NCBI GenBank assembly: GCA_031276175.1
Contig: JAISNP010000049.1
Span: 1 to 44,869, forward strand
Direction: 5' to 3'
DNA length: 44,869 nucleotides
From: Tannerella sp.
GTDB taxonomy: Bacteria > Bacteroidota > Bacteroidia > Bacteroidales > Tannerellaceae
Each line of letters opens with the position of its first letter. Position 1 is the first letter of the stretch. Below, in pieces: positions 8,802 through 16,856 of this stretch. Both the position numbers and the translations under genes were made by a program. The notes beneath the pieces are model-generated. The model worked only from the letters and a program-made list of their open reading frames with translations, had not been told where the DNA came from and made no database searches.

Positions 8802-9626
8802 CTAATCTTCCGGCGGCAGATGCAGGTTGATGCCGTTTGTGCATCTCGTCGACTTCCTGTTTCTTTCGTGCAAATAGTATTGTCGGTTTTTGGCGACGTG
8901 CTGCTGTGAGGATTCTTTGTGCCACAAGTGATATACTATCCCGGAGAATTTCAGGGTCAGTCGTTTTATGCCGCAGTTTGTCAGTCGGCTTGCAAAGTCG
9001 TAGTCTTCGCCTCCCCAGCCTTCGAAGAACTCGTCGTAGCCGTTGACGCGGATGAAATCGTCGCGCCAGAACGACATGTTGCATCCCAGGGCGGTGAATT
9101 TGTTTTTCCGGTAGCGCGGCGCCAGCCAGCGGCTCAGGCACAGGCAGCGCAGTGCGTTGAGACGCCGCAGGATGCCCCGGCTGAAGAGGTTGAACGCAGG
9201 CAGTTTCCCGCTCCGGCAACACGTTTCGCTGCGCTTACGGGAGAGGAGCACGCGCCCGCCCTTCAGGAAATGGCCTCGACGGGCGAAATACAGATGGTCG
9301 GCCACGAAGTCGCGGTGCAGAATCACGTCGCCGTCTATTTCGATAATGTATTCGCAGCGGGCGGCGGCGACCGACCTGTTCCGGCTCATTGCCAGACGGA
9401 ATCCCCTGTCTTCCTGCCATACGTGAATGAGCGGAACCGGAAATCCGCGCCGGAACGATTCGATCAGTTTGCCGGTCTCTTCCGTCGAGCCGTCGTCGCC
9501 GATGATTACTTCATCCGGCAAAACGCTTTGGCGGGCAATGCTCTGCAAACACAAGCCCAGTGCGTCCGGACGGTTGTACGTCGAAACGATGAGCGAGACT
9601 TCCGGTGCGGAAAGGCGGTTCGTCAT
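8802..9626 (-). CDS. Family 2 glycosyltransferase
   Basis: A 274-residue GT-A glycosyltransferase of family 2. It opens with the classic VSLIVSTYNRPDAL strand-loop and EVIIGDDGSTE, then has EIDGDVILH, whose DGD is the metal- and nucleotide-sugar-binding DxD-like motif. The C-terminal half has NMSFWRDDFIRVNGYDE and GWGGEDYDF, typical of galactosyltransferase-type C-terminal domains (Glyco_transf_7C) fused to GT2. There is no TM helix, so it probably works at the cytosolic face of the membrane on glycan or lipid-linked acceptors. It follows the Spy-like gene by 31 bp and is probably co-transcribed with it. Confidence 0.9.
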   Translation of the reverse strand: MTNRLSAPEVSLIVSTYNRPDALGLCLQSIARQSVLPDEVIIGDDGSTEETGKLIESFRRGFPVPLIHVWQEDRGFRLAMSRNRSVAAARCEYIIEIDGDVILHRDFVADHLYFARRGHFLKGGRVLLSRKRSETCCRSGKLPAFNLFSRGILRRLNALRCLCLSRWLAPRYRKNKFTALGCNMSFWRDDFIRVNGYDEFFEGWGGEDYDFASRLTNCGIKRLTLKFSGIVYHLWHKESSQQHVAKNRQYYLHERNRKSTRCTNGINLHLPPED

Positions 9627-9657
9627 AACGGATACGGTTTGATGGGGAGGCTTTGCG

Positions 9658-10026
9658 TCATCGCCGCCTCCGGTTGTTCATTCTTTCGGCCGATTTCTTT
9701 TTGTAATCTTCCAGTTGTTCGCTCGTCAGCACGGCCTCCAGCGCTTTTTCTTTTTCCGAGTTAAGCGCCGTCATTGCTTCGCGGATTTTCTCGCGGTCGC
9801 CTTCGAACGACTGGAAAAGGATTTGCTGCGCTTTGGTGAAAAGCAGATTAATCGAATCTACGGCGTGTTTTTGGGTATCGTCCAGTTTCAACTCTTCCGT
9901 CATCCACTCCGTTTGGCGTTGAGCTACTTCTTCGACAGTGAAACGACGGCCTTCGCCCTGCCGCCCCTGTGCATGGAGGGAGGTGCATACAAATAGACTT
10001 ACAATGAGTACAAGATACGTTTTCAT
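9658..10026 (-). CDS. Small periplasmic Spy/CpxP-like protein
   Basis: 122 residues with a clean signal peptide (MKTYLVLIVSLFVCTSLHAQ) followed by an all-helical, charged domain. RFTVEEVAQRQTEWM and a later LTSEQLEDYKKKSAERM recall the LTxxQ helices of the Spy/CpxP/CnrR group of periplasmic stress chaperones and metal sensors, which are common as short proteins in Bacteroidetes. The protein ends in an Arg-rich tail. A TAnnTTTG element lies at 10108-10115, giving a leader of about 80 nt. The specific function is unknown. Confidence 0.7.
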   Translation of the reverse strand: MKTYLVLIVSLFVCTSLHAQGRQGEGRRFTVEEVAQRQTEWMTEELKLDDTQKHAVDSINLLFTKAQQILFQSFEGDREKIREAMTALNSEKEKALEAVLTSEQLEDYKKKSAERMNNRRRR

Positions 10027-10107
10027 AGCATTTTTATTTTAATAATTGGTGTTCTCATATTCAAACGTTGCAAGCCGGTTTTTCGGTTCGCCCGCCGGCT
10101 TCGGGTA

Positions 10108-10115
10108 CAAATATA
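10108..10115 (-). promoter_or_regulatory. Bacteroidetes -7 element (TATATTTG) of the Spy-like/GT2 unit
   Basis: The minus strand reads TATATTTG 82 bp before the start codon at 10026. Confidence 0.45.
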
Positions 10116-10200
10116 CGCTTTATTTGCGCGCCGGAAATGTTTCCGTACAAAAATGAGGGCGAAGTATTTTTTTCGATGTCGAAGCGGTTTTAAAGCGTAA

Positions 10201-10254
10201 ATCCGGCAAGTTGTCGGGCGAAAAGAAAAGAGTATCCCGTACAACCTGCCGGAT
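10201..10254 (-). terminator. Long hairpin 3' of btuG
   Basis: Fourteen-base arms, ATCCGGCAaGTTGT and ACAACcTGCCGGAT, pair with one mismatch around a 26-base loop that contains a further CGGG/CCCG pairing. It starts 22 bp after the btuG stop and may end that transcript or protect its 3' end. There is no clear U-tract, so factor-independent termination is uncertain. Confidence 0.5.
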
Positions 10255-10275
10255 GCGCCGGTCAAACGCGCCGGA

Positions 10276-11376
10276 CTATTTCCGCTCGTGTATTACGACG
10301 GCTTTCACCGGGTTCAGCCCGGCTTCCCAGCGATTCGTGCGTTTGCCCTGCAAATCGTAGGCGTAGAAATCCCCGTTATCGCTGTAGTTGCTTGAGGAGA
10401 TGAAGAGGGTTTCCGTCTGCGGGTCGACGCTGATTTTGTAGGGCGAGGGCGGCTCGGAGCCGGGTTCGACAAAATGGTCGGAGAGCACGCGCTCCTGTTT
10501 GGTGTCGAAAGAAACGAATGTGTACACGGATTTCCCGGCGCTGTCATACCGCACCGAAAGGATGTAGAGGCGATCGCCGGCAAAAGCCAGTTCGCCGGCG
10601 GGCACGCCTTCGACGACGGTCACGCGGTCGTCGCCGTCTATCCGCTGAAGCACGGCCGGCACGTCGCCGTAGTTACCCATCGAAGCGACGTATACGTCTC
10701 CTTCGCCGTCGGCAACGATGCCGACGGGGTTCACGGCCACATCAATCCGCTTTGTTTCCTTGAACGCGGGGATGTCGACGACCGATACCGTCCGGTCGTA
10801 TCCGGTAGCCGAGGCATAGTCCAGTCCGCCGGAGTTGGTTACGTAGAGGCGGTTGCGGGCTATCGCGATTTGTTCCGGGTTTCGCCCCACCGCCGTCGTG
10901 CCGTCCACCGTGAGCGTCGCCGTGTCTATCCGCGCCACAAAGCCGTTGTAGAGGGTGACGTATACCTTTCCGCCGTCCGAGGCAAAGCTGCGCGGGTCGC
11001 CGTCGAAGGCGATCTGCTTAAGCGACGTACCGTCCGGCGCAACCACTTCGACCGTCTTCGATCCGGATACGGCGATGTAGAGCTTGCTTCCGCAGGCAAT
11101 CATGTCGTTCCCCGTATCGCCCAGCTTCCGCTGGTTTTGCGCGAAAAACAAGCCGTGTACCACCGCCGGGTTGTCGCCGTCGCCCATGATGCGCACGAAG
11201 TCCAGCGTCGTATTGTTTCCCCCGTAGTTTCCGCTGTTGAGGAAATACACGGCGCCTACGGCCGGCGGTTCCACAACCAGTTCGGGTTCGGGATCATTAC
11301 CCTTGTCGCACGATGCGACAAAATACATGCACAAAATACTCGCCGATGCGAGAAAATAAAGTCTCAAAGTTTTCAT
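10276..11376 (-). CDS. btuG: BtuG-like cobalamin-binding beta-propeller surface lipoprotein (DUF5074)
   Basis: A 366-residue lipoprotein (lipobox VASC after a short signal peptide) made of repeated beta-propeller blades of the YncE/DUF5074 kind: VYFLNSGNYGGNN, KLYIAVSGSKTVEVV, KVYVTLYNGFVARID, RLYVTNSGGLD, DVYVASMGNYGD and TLFISSSNYSDNGDFY. This arrangement, right after a BtuB receptor under a cobalamin riboswitch, is that of BtuG, the high-affinity B12-binding surface lipoprotein described in Bacteroides thetaiotaomicron. It would sit on the cell surface and hand B12 to BtuB. The 164-bp gap to btuB is unusual because it contains a 41/42-bp repeat array. Confidence 0.85.
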   Translation of the reverse strand: MKTLRLYFLASASILCMYFVASCDKGNDPEPELVVEPPAVGAVYFLNSGNYGGNNTTLDFVRIMGDGDNPAVVHGLFFAQNQRKLGDTGNDMIACGSKLYIAVSGSKTVEVVAPDGTSLKQIAFDGDPRSFASDGGKVYVTLYNGFVARIDTATLTVDGTTAVGRNPEQIAIARNRLYVTNSGGLDYASATGYDRTVSVVDIPAFKETKRIDVAVNPVGIVADGEGDVYVASMGNYGDVPAVLQRIDGDDRVTVVEGVPAGELAFAGDRLYILSVRYDSAGKSVYTFVSFDTKQERVLSDHFVEPGSEPPSPYKISVDPQTETLFISSSNYSDNGDFYAYDLQGKRTNRWEAGLNPVKAVVIHERK

Positions 11377-11412
11377 TTCAATAAAAGTTTTTAATTAGTA
11401 ATTCGAAAAAAT

Positions 11413-11500
11413 GTCCGGGACGAAAAATTCCGTGGAATTTTCTTCCGTGGAGTGTCCGGGACGAAAAATTCCGTGGAATTTCTCTTTCGCGGAGTGTCTG
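11413..11500. repeat. 41/42-bp array 6 in the btuB-btuG gap
   Basis: A unit beginning GTCCGGGAC starts at 11413 and 11454, and a third, decayed start (GTCTGTCG) follows at 11496, so the spacings are 41 and 42 bp. Each full unit holds two dyads about half a unit apart: GTCC-G-GGAC and ATTCC-GT-GGAAT. This matches the alternating-dyad plan of array 2 with an unrelated sequence. It lies inside an operon, after the btuB stop and before btuG. Confidence 0.85.
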
Positions 11501-11540
11501 TCGCCGTAGCGCCGGAAGTAATGTAAGTGCAGAGGACGCA

Positions 11541-13547
11541 TCAGTAATCCACGGTTAAGCCTAATCTGAACGCGCGTCCGGGCATCGGGTAGTAGCGGAT
11601 GACGTCATACGTTCTATTGCCGATATTTAGCGCTTCGCCCTGCAGGCGGATGCGGAACCGGCGGAGCCGAAGCGTCCGGTTCACCGAAAGCGTATGCTCC
11701 GCATATCCGCCCATCCGGTTGGCGGCGATGTTTTGCGGCAGGACGTAGCGTTCGCCCGTCAGCGTCAGTATGTAGCCGATGTTTATCCAGGGATTTTCGA
11801 AAGCGGCGGACGCCGTGCCCGAAAAACGCGGCGTGTAGGGTATCTGGTGGCGGTAGCTTTTGCTGCCGGGATTCGTCGCATCCGTGGCATGGCGGTAGCC
11901 GAAGGTGGCCGAGAGCATCAGGAGACATGCGCTGCCGAGGGGCGATTCCGTCGACAGGCTGATGTCCGCGCCTTTGATTTCGACCTTCCCCATGTTCATC
12001 ATTTTGAAGACGTACATCGTCGGGATGGCTACGATTTTATCCGCTACGCGATTGTAATATACGTCCGCCGAAAACGCCGCATACCGCGCCACGGCGGGAA
12101 TCCGCCCGCTCCACGTCAGCCCCACGTTGTACTGCGCCGCCCTTTCGGGCAGGAGATTCGTGTTGCCCATGCGGATGTAATACAGGTCGGTGAACGTCGG
12201 CACGCGGAAGATGTCCCTGTACGAAACCCTCAGCCGCAACGCATCGCCCGCAAAGGGACGGAAGGAGAGGGCGGCAGCCGGCGAGAGGCGGCGTTTGTCG
12301 CCGGGACGCGCCCCCTGCCCTGCGTCGTCTCTCATATACGTAGCCAGCAGGCTGGCCGTGGCCGTGAGCCGCGCGTTTTTAAACTGTGCGGCCACGACCG
12401 TAAGCGACGTCAGGCGCTGCGGCGACAAAAGGGCGACGACGTTGCTCTTGAGCGACGTGTGCGACAAATCGCTGCTCAGCGAGGCCGACCATGCCCCGGC
12501 GGGCGTAAACCACAATCCCGCCGAGCCGTAATATTCCTTCTGCACGTTCCGGTCGGCCGTAAGTCCTTCCGCATACTGCGGATCCATGTTGTGATACAAA
12601 CTGTATGTGCGGTTGAATTTGGCCTGCAGCTGCACGGACAGCGTCCGGCTCAGGGGCGCCCTGCCGTGCGCCTGTACGAAAAAATTCCTGTCCCACAGGC
12701 GTTCCCTTGTGCGGTCGGCATACAGTACGACCGAGCCGGGCAGCCCCCGCTCGGAATCGTAATAATACGCCTTTGCCTGCCACGTCCCCCCGCGCGCAAG
12801 GCGGCCGTACACGTTGGCCTCCGTGCGGAGGGATTGAATGTCGCTGTTCTTACGCATCTCCTTCGTCACGATCCGGCCGTTTGTCAGCGTAAAAGGATAA
12901 TTGCCCCCGGCGCTCAGCCATTCGGCATGAGAAGAGAGGGAGAAAAACTCTCCGAGCTTCCGCTCATAGCGCACGGAAGGATTAAACAGCCCGAACGACC
13001 CGCCCCTGACCTTTACGCGCAGACGGTGCGACCGGTCGGTAAACGCCGGCACGCCGGTGCGGATGTTCAGCGCCCCTGCCGAAGCATACATGCGGGCGGA
13101 CTGGAAAATATCGTCTGTCTGCCCGGCAACGAGCGTGACGCTCTCCACATTGTCCAGCGAGAAGCAGCTGATGTCCACCTGTCCGCGCTGCGCGTCGGTA
13201 ATCGCGATTCCGTCGTAATTGACCGCCGTATGCTGCGAGCCGAGACTGCGCACCGACACGGTTTTCAGTCCGCCGATGCCGCCGTAGTCCTGCACCGTCA
13301 CGCCCGAAAAGCGGCCTACGGCTTCGGACAGTTCCTGCATCCCCAGGCGATCCATCTCCGCGCGATCTATCTGCTGTACGGGCACGCCGGCGCGCAACGC
13401 CGGAAAGCGTACCCGCTCCACCACCTCCACGCCGGAAAGCGTACGGAGGAGCACGGTATCTTTTTCCTGCGATGCCGCCACGACGGCAAACAACAGTCCT
13501 GCGCCGAGCAGTAACTCTTTTCTGTATAATATATCCGACATTTCCAT
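11541..13547 (-). CDS. btuB: BtuB-type TonB-dependent cobalamin receptor
   Basis: A 668-residue outer-membrane TonB-dependent receptor. After the signal peptide the plug domain is recognisable (IDRAEMDRLGMQELSEAVGR, VSVRSLGSQH and NYDGIAITDAQRG), followed by a barrel of about 22 strands ending in LGLTVDY with a C-terminal aromatic residue. Substrate assignment comes from the cobalamin riboswitch about 50 bp upstream of the start and from the btuG gene downstream. It lacks the extra N-terminal carboxypeptidase-like domain of SusC-type receptors. MEMSDI at 13547 or the internal MSDI at 13541 could both be the start. Confidence 0.9.
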   Translation of the reverse strand: MEMSDILYRKELLLGAGLLFAVVAASQEKDTVLLRTLSGVEVVERVRFPALRAGVPVQQIDRAEMDRLGMQELSEAVGRFSGVTVQDYGGIGGLKTVSVRSLGSQHTAVNYDGIAITDAQRGQVDISCFSLDNVESVTLVAGQTDDIFQSARMYASAGALNIRTGVPAFTDRSHRLRVKVRGGSFGLFNPSVRYERKLGEFFSLSSHAEWLSAGGNYPFTLTNGRIVTKEMRKNSDIQSLRTEANVYGRLARGGTWQAKAYYYDSERGLPGSVVLYADRTRERLWDRNFFVQAHGRAPLSRTLSVQLQAKFNRTYSLYHNMDPQYAEGLTADRNVQKEYYGSAGLWFTPAGAWSASLSSDLSHTSLKSNVVALLSPQRLTSLTVVAAQFKNARLTATASLLATYMRDDAGQGARPGDKRRLSPAAALSFRPFAGDALRLRVSYRDIFRVPTFTDLYYIRMGNTNLLPERAAQYNVGLTWSGRIPAVARYAAFSADVYYNRVADKIVAIPTMYVFKMMNMGKVEIKGADISLSTESPLGSACLLMLSATFGYRHATDATNPGSKSYRHQIPYTPRFSGTASAAFENPWINIGYILTLTGERYVLPQNIAANRMGGYAEHTLSVNRTLRLRRFRIRLQGEALNIGNRTYDVIRYYPMPGRAFRLGLTVDY

Positions 13548-13594
13548 TTGACTTATCTTACGCCTTTACCCGCGGCGCAAGGATAACGGGGGAC

Positions 13595-13745
13595 GACGGC
13601 AGGTTTTCTGACTTGTTCTCCTCTTCCGGCGGCCTTCCCGGGACAAACAGCCCAGTGGCCAAAGAGATACCGAGGATTTACAGAACTTACAGCTACGGGT
13701 ATAGTTCCGGCTTTTCACCGGATTCCCTTTTACTAACCGCCTGCG
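13595..13745 (-). ncRNA. Cobalamin riboswitch (btuB leader)
   Basis: On the minus strand, in 5'-3' order, I find GCGGTTAGTA then GGGAATCCGGTGAAAAGCCGG at about 13709-13730, CCCGTAGCTGTAA, GCCACTG at 13653-13659 and the B12 box AGTCAGAAAACCTGCC at 13598-13613 (consensus AGYCAGRAGACCTGCC). These are the conserved blocks of the adenosyl-/methylcobalamin aptamer in the right order and spacing. About 50 nt separate the B12 box from the btuB start, enough to hide the ribosome-entry region when B12 is bound. Confidence 0.95.
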
Positions 13746-13852
13746 AAAGCATTGCGGCTACACCGACATCCACCAACTATGTATATGCTTTCCTCAAAAC
13801 AATCCGAAGATTGCCGGGATTCCGGATCGCTTCCGGAACAGCTTTAAAATAC

Positions 13853-13870
13853 GCCTGCCCGAAGGCAGAC
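13853..13870 (-). terminator. UUCG-loop hairpin 3' of the two-gene islet
   Basis: The minus strand reads GTCTGCC-TTCG-GGCAGGC followed by GTATTTT. It starts 29 bp after the stop of the gene at 13899 and would separate the islet transcript from the riboswitch. Confidence 0.6.
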
Positions 13871-13898
13871 GTTGAATTACGTCATGCAACTGCCGAAA

Positions 13899-14372
13899 TT
13901 AATAAAGCGGAAGCTTCCATCTTTTCAGCGTTTCATCAATATTTCTTACCATATATTCTTTTCCCGGAATAATTTTATCGTCGCTCTGATGATAATATTT
14001 CACTTTTTGGAAAATCTCGCTATATTCTTTTTTCCAATCCCTGCCGGGAAATTGATCACGCAAATAATCGGCATTAATTAATGCGGCAAGTTTATCCGCA
14101 GAAGTTATGTAAATCTCAAAGGCATTTGTTGCCTTATTTACCAAACTGCTAATATCTTTATCATTGACATTGTCACATTCTTTTACCGCTGCTTTGTATT
14201 GTATATGGTTTTTTCTCACTTCATTTTCCAATGAAATCAGACTCATTTGAGCCTGCAATGTTTGACTTCTTTGTAGCCCTCTCAAATTTTTCCATGCCAC
14301 ACACAATGCTATAGCCGCAACAATAACGCTTGTTAACTGAACAATTGGAGTTAATACTTGATTTAGAAGCAT
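13899..14372 (-). CDS. Hypothetical protein with one TM helix (islet gene 2)
   Basis: 157 residues. An N-terminal hydrophobic helix (about residues 8-29) is followed by a charged, largely helical soluble part with Gln/Ser-rich and Asp-rich stretches. No family was recognised. It starts 1 bp after the stop of the 88-residue gene, so the two are translationally linked. Base composition is clearly more AT-rich than in neighbouring btu genes, and the pair separates the DUF6580 gene from the riboswitch, so the pair was probably acquired. A two-gene defence or toxin module is possible but nothing in the sequence proves it. Confidence 0.75.
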   Translation of the reverse strand: MLLNQVLTPIVQLTSVIVAAIALCVAWKNLRGLQRSQTLQAQMSLISLENEVRKNHIQYKAAVKECDNVNDKDISSLVNKATNAFEIYITSADKLAALINADYLRDQFPGRDWKKEYSEIFQKVKYYHQSDDKIIPGKEYMVRNIDETLKRWKLPLY

Positions 14373-14373
14373 G

Positions 14374-14640
14374 TCAAATAGTCTTGATTAAGTCGACAAT
14401 ATCTTTGCGTGCATTAATAGCTCTTTCTTCTTTATCTTGTCCGACTTCGTCAAGCCTGTTCAACAGAATATTTAGAAATAACATATTCATGTATCGATAA
14501 AACTCTTTCCGGAGTTTTTTGTCTTCTATACCCTTTATCGAATCGGTTAATTCACACTTTAAATCAACCTCTCCCTCAAGGGAAATTATTCTTTCAACTT
14601 CGTCAACAGCACACTTAATTAGCTCTGATGTTAATGCCAT
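14374..14640 (-). CDS. Hypothetical helical protein (islet gene 1)
   Basis: 88 residues, all-helical in character and acidic at the start (VDEVERIISLEGEVD), with a Leu/Phe-rich central segment MNMLFLNILLNRLDEVG. No known family was recognised. The start is set by a strong Shine-Dalgarno sequence, AGGAGG on the minus strand at 14646-14651, 5 bp before ATG. Most genes in this window lack such a site, in keeping with Bacteroidetes practice, so this supports a foreign origin. It is followed after 1 bp by the membrane-anchored partner. Confidence 0.75.
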   Translation of the reverse strand: MALTSELIKCAVDEVERIISLEGEVDLKCELTDSIKGIEDKKLRKEFYRYMNMLFLNILLNRLDEVGQDKEERAINARKDIVDLIKTI

Positions 14641-14645
14641 GGGCG

Positions 14646-14651
14646 CCTCCT
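14646..14651 (-). promoter_or_regulatory. Strong Shine-Dalgarno site of the islet
   Basis: AGGAGG on the minus strand, 5 bp from the ATG at 14640. It is one of only two strong sites of this kind I noticed in the window; the other precedes folP. Confidence 0.75.
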
Positions 14652-14712
14652 TTTATTTGTATACATTTACAATTTCCTCTCCCATCTATTTCATGCGTCC
14701 TGCAGAAGCGCA

Positions 14713-15294
14713 TCACATGCCGGCACGCTGTGCCTTGAGCGCGGGAAACCTGTACTGTATGAGTTCAAAAGCGCCGAACAGCGCGGCCGTGTAAAGCAAA
14801 TCGCCGGCCACGGCATTTTGCAGGAACGGCAATCCGGCCACGTAACAAGCCGTCAATCCCGCAAACGTGTGCGGATACATGCCTCCCGACAGCCATACGC
14901 CGAAGTTCGACACGAGGTAAAAGACGGCGGAAGCGCCCAGCGCCGACACGACAAGGTTCGGGATGCGGACTTTACGCAGCGTAAAGGCACCCATCAGCAC
15001 AATCAGCGCTATGGCGCCATACGTAAACCCTGCGCCACCGTAAAACCATACAAATTCGCCTTCGCCGAGAAGCGAGCGGTAAACCACGTTGTTCATCACC
15101 AGGTCGCTCAGGAACATGGCCGCAAGCGGAATGAGGTACGACCAGAAACGTCTGCCGTAATAAGCCGCCCCAAACAGGGCGATACTGCCGACAGGCGAGA
15201 AATTGGGCGGATGCGGAAGAAACCGGCTCCCCGCCGCTAAAACAATAATCGCGCATACAATGCCGAAACGTAAATTCAATTTTTTATTTTCCAT
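14713..15294 (-). CDS. DUF6580 family membrane protein, possible vitamin-uptake component
   Basis: 193 residues with about five or six hydrophobic helices and the conserved family start, RFLPHPPNFSPVGSIALFGAAYYG. Proteins of this type resemble the substrate-binding S components of ECF transporters in size and topology. Here it lies upstream of the riboswitch-btuB-btuG unit with only the two-gene islet between, so a role in B12 or corrinoid passage over the inner membrane is a reasonable inference, not a demonstrated one. No B12 box was found upstream of this gene; it has its own TAnnTTTG element. Confidence 0.8.
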   Translation of the reverse strand: MENKKLNLRFGIVCAIIVLAAGSRFLPHPPNFSPVGSIALFGAAYYGRRFWSYLIPLAAMFLSDLVMNNVVYRSLLGEGEFVWFYGGAGFTYGAIALIVLMGAFTLRKVRIPNLVVSALGASAVFYLVSNFGVWLSGGMYPHTFAGLTACYVAGLPFLQNAVAGDLLYTAALFGAFELIQYRFPALKAQRAGM

Positions 15295-15383
15295 ATTATT
15301 TCCAAACCATATAAATTATTCGTGTATCACACAAAACTTATCCATCCCCGACGAAGCAGGGTAAATGCTTTCAAAATGTGCGG

Positions 15384-15391
15384 CAAAGATA
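15384..15391 (-). promoter_or_regulatory. Bacteroidetes -7 element (TATCTTTG) of the DUF6580 gene
   Basis: TATCTTTG on the minus strand, about 90 bp before the start codon at 15294. Confidence 0.6.
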
Positions 15392-15494
15392 AAAAGATAT
15401 GATGAGAAAATCGCGTTTCGAACGAAAATTTTGCGCAATGACGGCGTGTTTCCGCCACCATTGCAGGGTAACGGAGCAATCCGTCCGTGGCTTC

Positions 15495-16058
15495 TTATCG
15501 CTCTTCTTTCGCGTCCTCGTAGTGAAAAAGATCAATGAACGAGCCTGCCATATCGACAATCTCGTTAAAGTGCGCATTGACTTCCCTTTCTATCACAGGC
15601 TTCAAAATTTTGCCGTGGCTTGACAATTTCCCTTCTTTTGTATACACATATTGCCTGCTTTCGCCTTCAAAGAGAGATATGCGGTGCAGCTTGAAATCAC
15701 GGGCACGAATTTCTACCGACCCGTCTTTAATGATAAACAGCAACACATACGACGCACTGCCGGCCTTTACGGCATGTATTCCGAAACGCCCCACACGGGT
15801 AAACTTAATCATAAAACCGTCCGACTGGTTGTCGAAACAGGACAGTCCCCGTTTCTTTGCCGAGTAGGTTCGGGCATAATTCTTATACACTTCAAGCAGT
15901 TTTTCTTTCGGCACACCCGGATACTTGACCGTAACAATATCGGCAGTTAAATCGTTTGCGTTCATCAAACCGTCGGGAGTGACGGCAAACTGGGCTTTCA
16001 CGCAATGCCCTGCAAGCAGCAGAGAGAGAATCAAGATAACGGTATTACTCTTTTTCAT
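15495..16058 (-). CDS. Secreted DUF4468-domain protein
   Basis: 187 residues with a signal peptide ending about CVKAQF. The mature part fits the DUF4468 domain, a beta-rich domain of about 90 residues common in secreted Bacteroidetes proteins (here around SYVLLFIIKDGSVEIRARDF), with a helical C-terminal tail ending in FHYEDAKEER. It stands alone between the DUF6580 gene and a repeat-rich gap. The function of DUF4468 is unknown. Confidence 0.75.
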   Translation of the reverse strand: MKKSNTVILILSLLLAGHCVKAQFAVTPDGLMNANDLTADIVTVKYPGVPKEKLLEVYKNYARTYSAKKRGLSCFDNQSDGFMIKFTRVGRFGIHAVKAGSASYVLLFIIKDGSVEIRARDFKLHRISLFEGESRQYVYTKEGKLSSHGKILKPVIEREVNAHFNEIVDMAGSFIDLFHYEDAKEER

Positions 16059-16086
16059 AATTTCAAAAACTTATAATTTACTCCCG

Positions 16087-16094
16087 CAAAGGTA
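16087..16094 (-). promoter_or_regulatory. Bacteroidetes -7 element (TACCTTTG) of the DUF4468 gene
   Basis: TACCTTTG on the minus strand 29 bp before the start codon at 16058. Confidence 0.65.
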
Positions 16095-16378
16095 ATGAAA
16101 TAGAAACAGCAATAACAGCAAATCGAAAACGAATTGACTTCGGCGTATGGCAAGGTAAAACGAATATTTACAAATCAGGATTCTTCACAGTTCGGGGAAT
16201 ACATCCGGCGGAGAGGAGAAAAGTAATGCAGTGGGGCGATCTTTCCGACCGGTTCGACGGCTTTGAACGGAGCGTATATGTCGGCTGATTAGTACGGACA
16301 GTTATACGATAGCGGAGAGCGGAAAATAGAATCCCACGCGAATCGCTACACCTTTGTATGGCGCAAGTCGGAAGAAAA
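16095..16378. other. Gene-free stretch left of the dispersed repeat
   Basis: No credible gene. A short plus-strand frame at 16226-16288 (about 20 codons, MQWGDLSDRF...) looks protein-like but is closed on both sides and could be a remnant. Nothing else was recognised. Confidence 0.5.
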
Positions 16379-16526
16379 AATCCGCCCGGAGTGCAACAAA
16401 GCGCGTTTCTCCCGTATCTTTTGTCCGGGTTGCCGAAAATCGGTCAAGTTCAACATTTCGGGTTGGGAAAACCGGGGCTTGCGCCGCCTGAAAATATGAA
16501 TAAAGCTGCTGCGTTTTGGGATAGCC
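16379..16526 (+). repeat. Dispersed repeat, copy A (about 150 bp)
   Basis: This segment matches the reverse complement of 44369-44529. Shared stretches include AATCCGCCCGGAGTGCAA, TTGCCGAAAATCGGTCAAGT, GGGCTTGCGC and CTGAAAATAT. The two copies are diverged, have small indels in the middle and lie about 28 kb apart in opposite orientation. Both contain similar partial reading frames (for example PENMNKAAAFWDS in copy A and PENINEAATFWDS on the minus strand of copy B), but neither looks like a complete gene. Confidence 0.85.
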
Positions 16527-16539
16527 TCTGCAATTCTTG

Positions 16540-16611
16540 CAGATTCAATCTGTGCATCTGTTTATACGGGAGATAGAATCGCCGGTGACAGATTGAACGG
16601 GATAGAATCTC
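16540..16611. repeat. Group of 13-bp dyads GAGAT-nnn-ATCTC, copy B
   Basis: CAGAT-TCA-ATCTG at 16540-16552, GAGAT-AGA-ATCGC at 16570-16582 and GGGAT-AGA-ATCTC at 16599-16611, spaced 30 and 29 bp. It is the same element family and nearly the same spacing as at 424-548. It directly follows copy A of the dispersed repeat. Confidence 0.75.
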
Positions 16612-16856
16612 GTCCCAACTCCGCACAGATACATTGCAAAGAAAATGACTGCTGTATCCGTAAAGATGATGCCGGAGGTATTACAATTCATGCAGGGTAA
16701 CGTACCGCTGCGTAAAGTATCCGGCAAAAGACCATATAATCTTTAAGCCCACGCTATGGCAGTGATAAAACAACGCGATGTTATTTAATTTATGCAATAT
16801 TTAATACTGAAATAACATTATGTCTTTTTCATTCACCTCTCTTTACGAAAACAGAT

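Noticed and set aside
15295-15494. Second cobalamin riboswitch upstream of the DUF6580 gene
   Set aside because: No B12 box or GCCACTG motif was found; only a TAnnTTTG element is present.
16379-16576. Short protein gene in dispersed repeat copy A
   Set aside because: The related copy B does not keep the same complete frame and both differ by indels, so the similarity is at DNA level.
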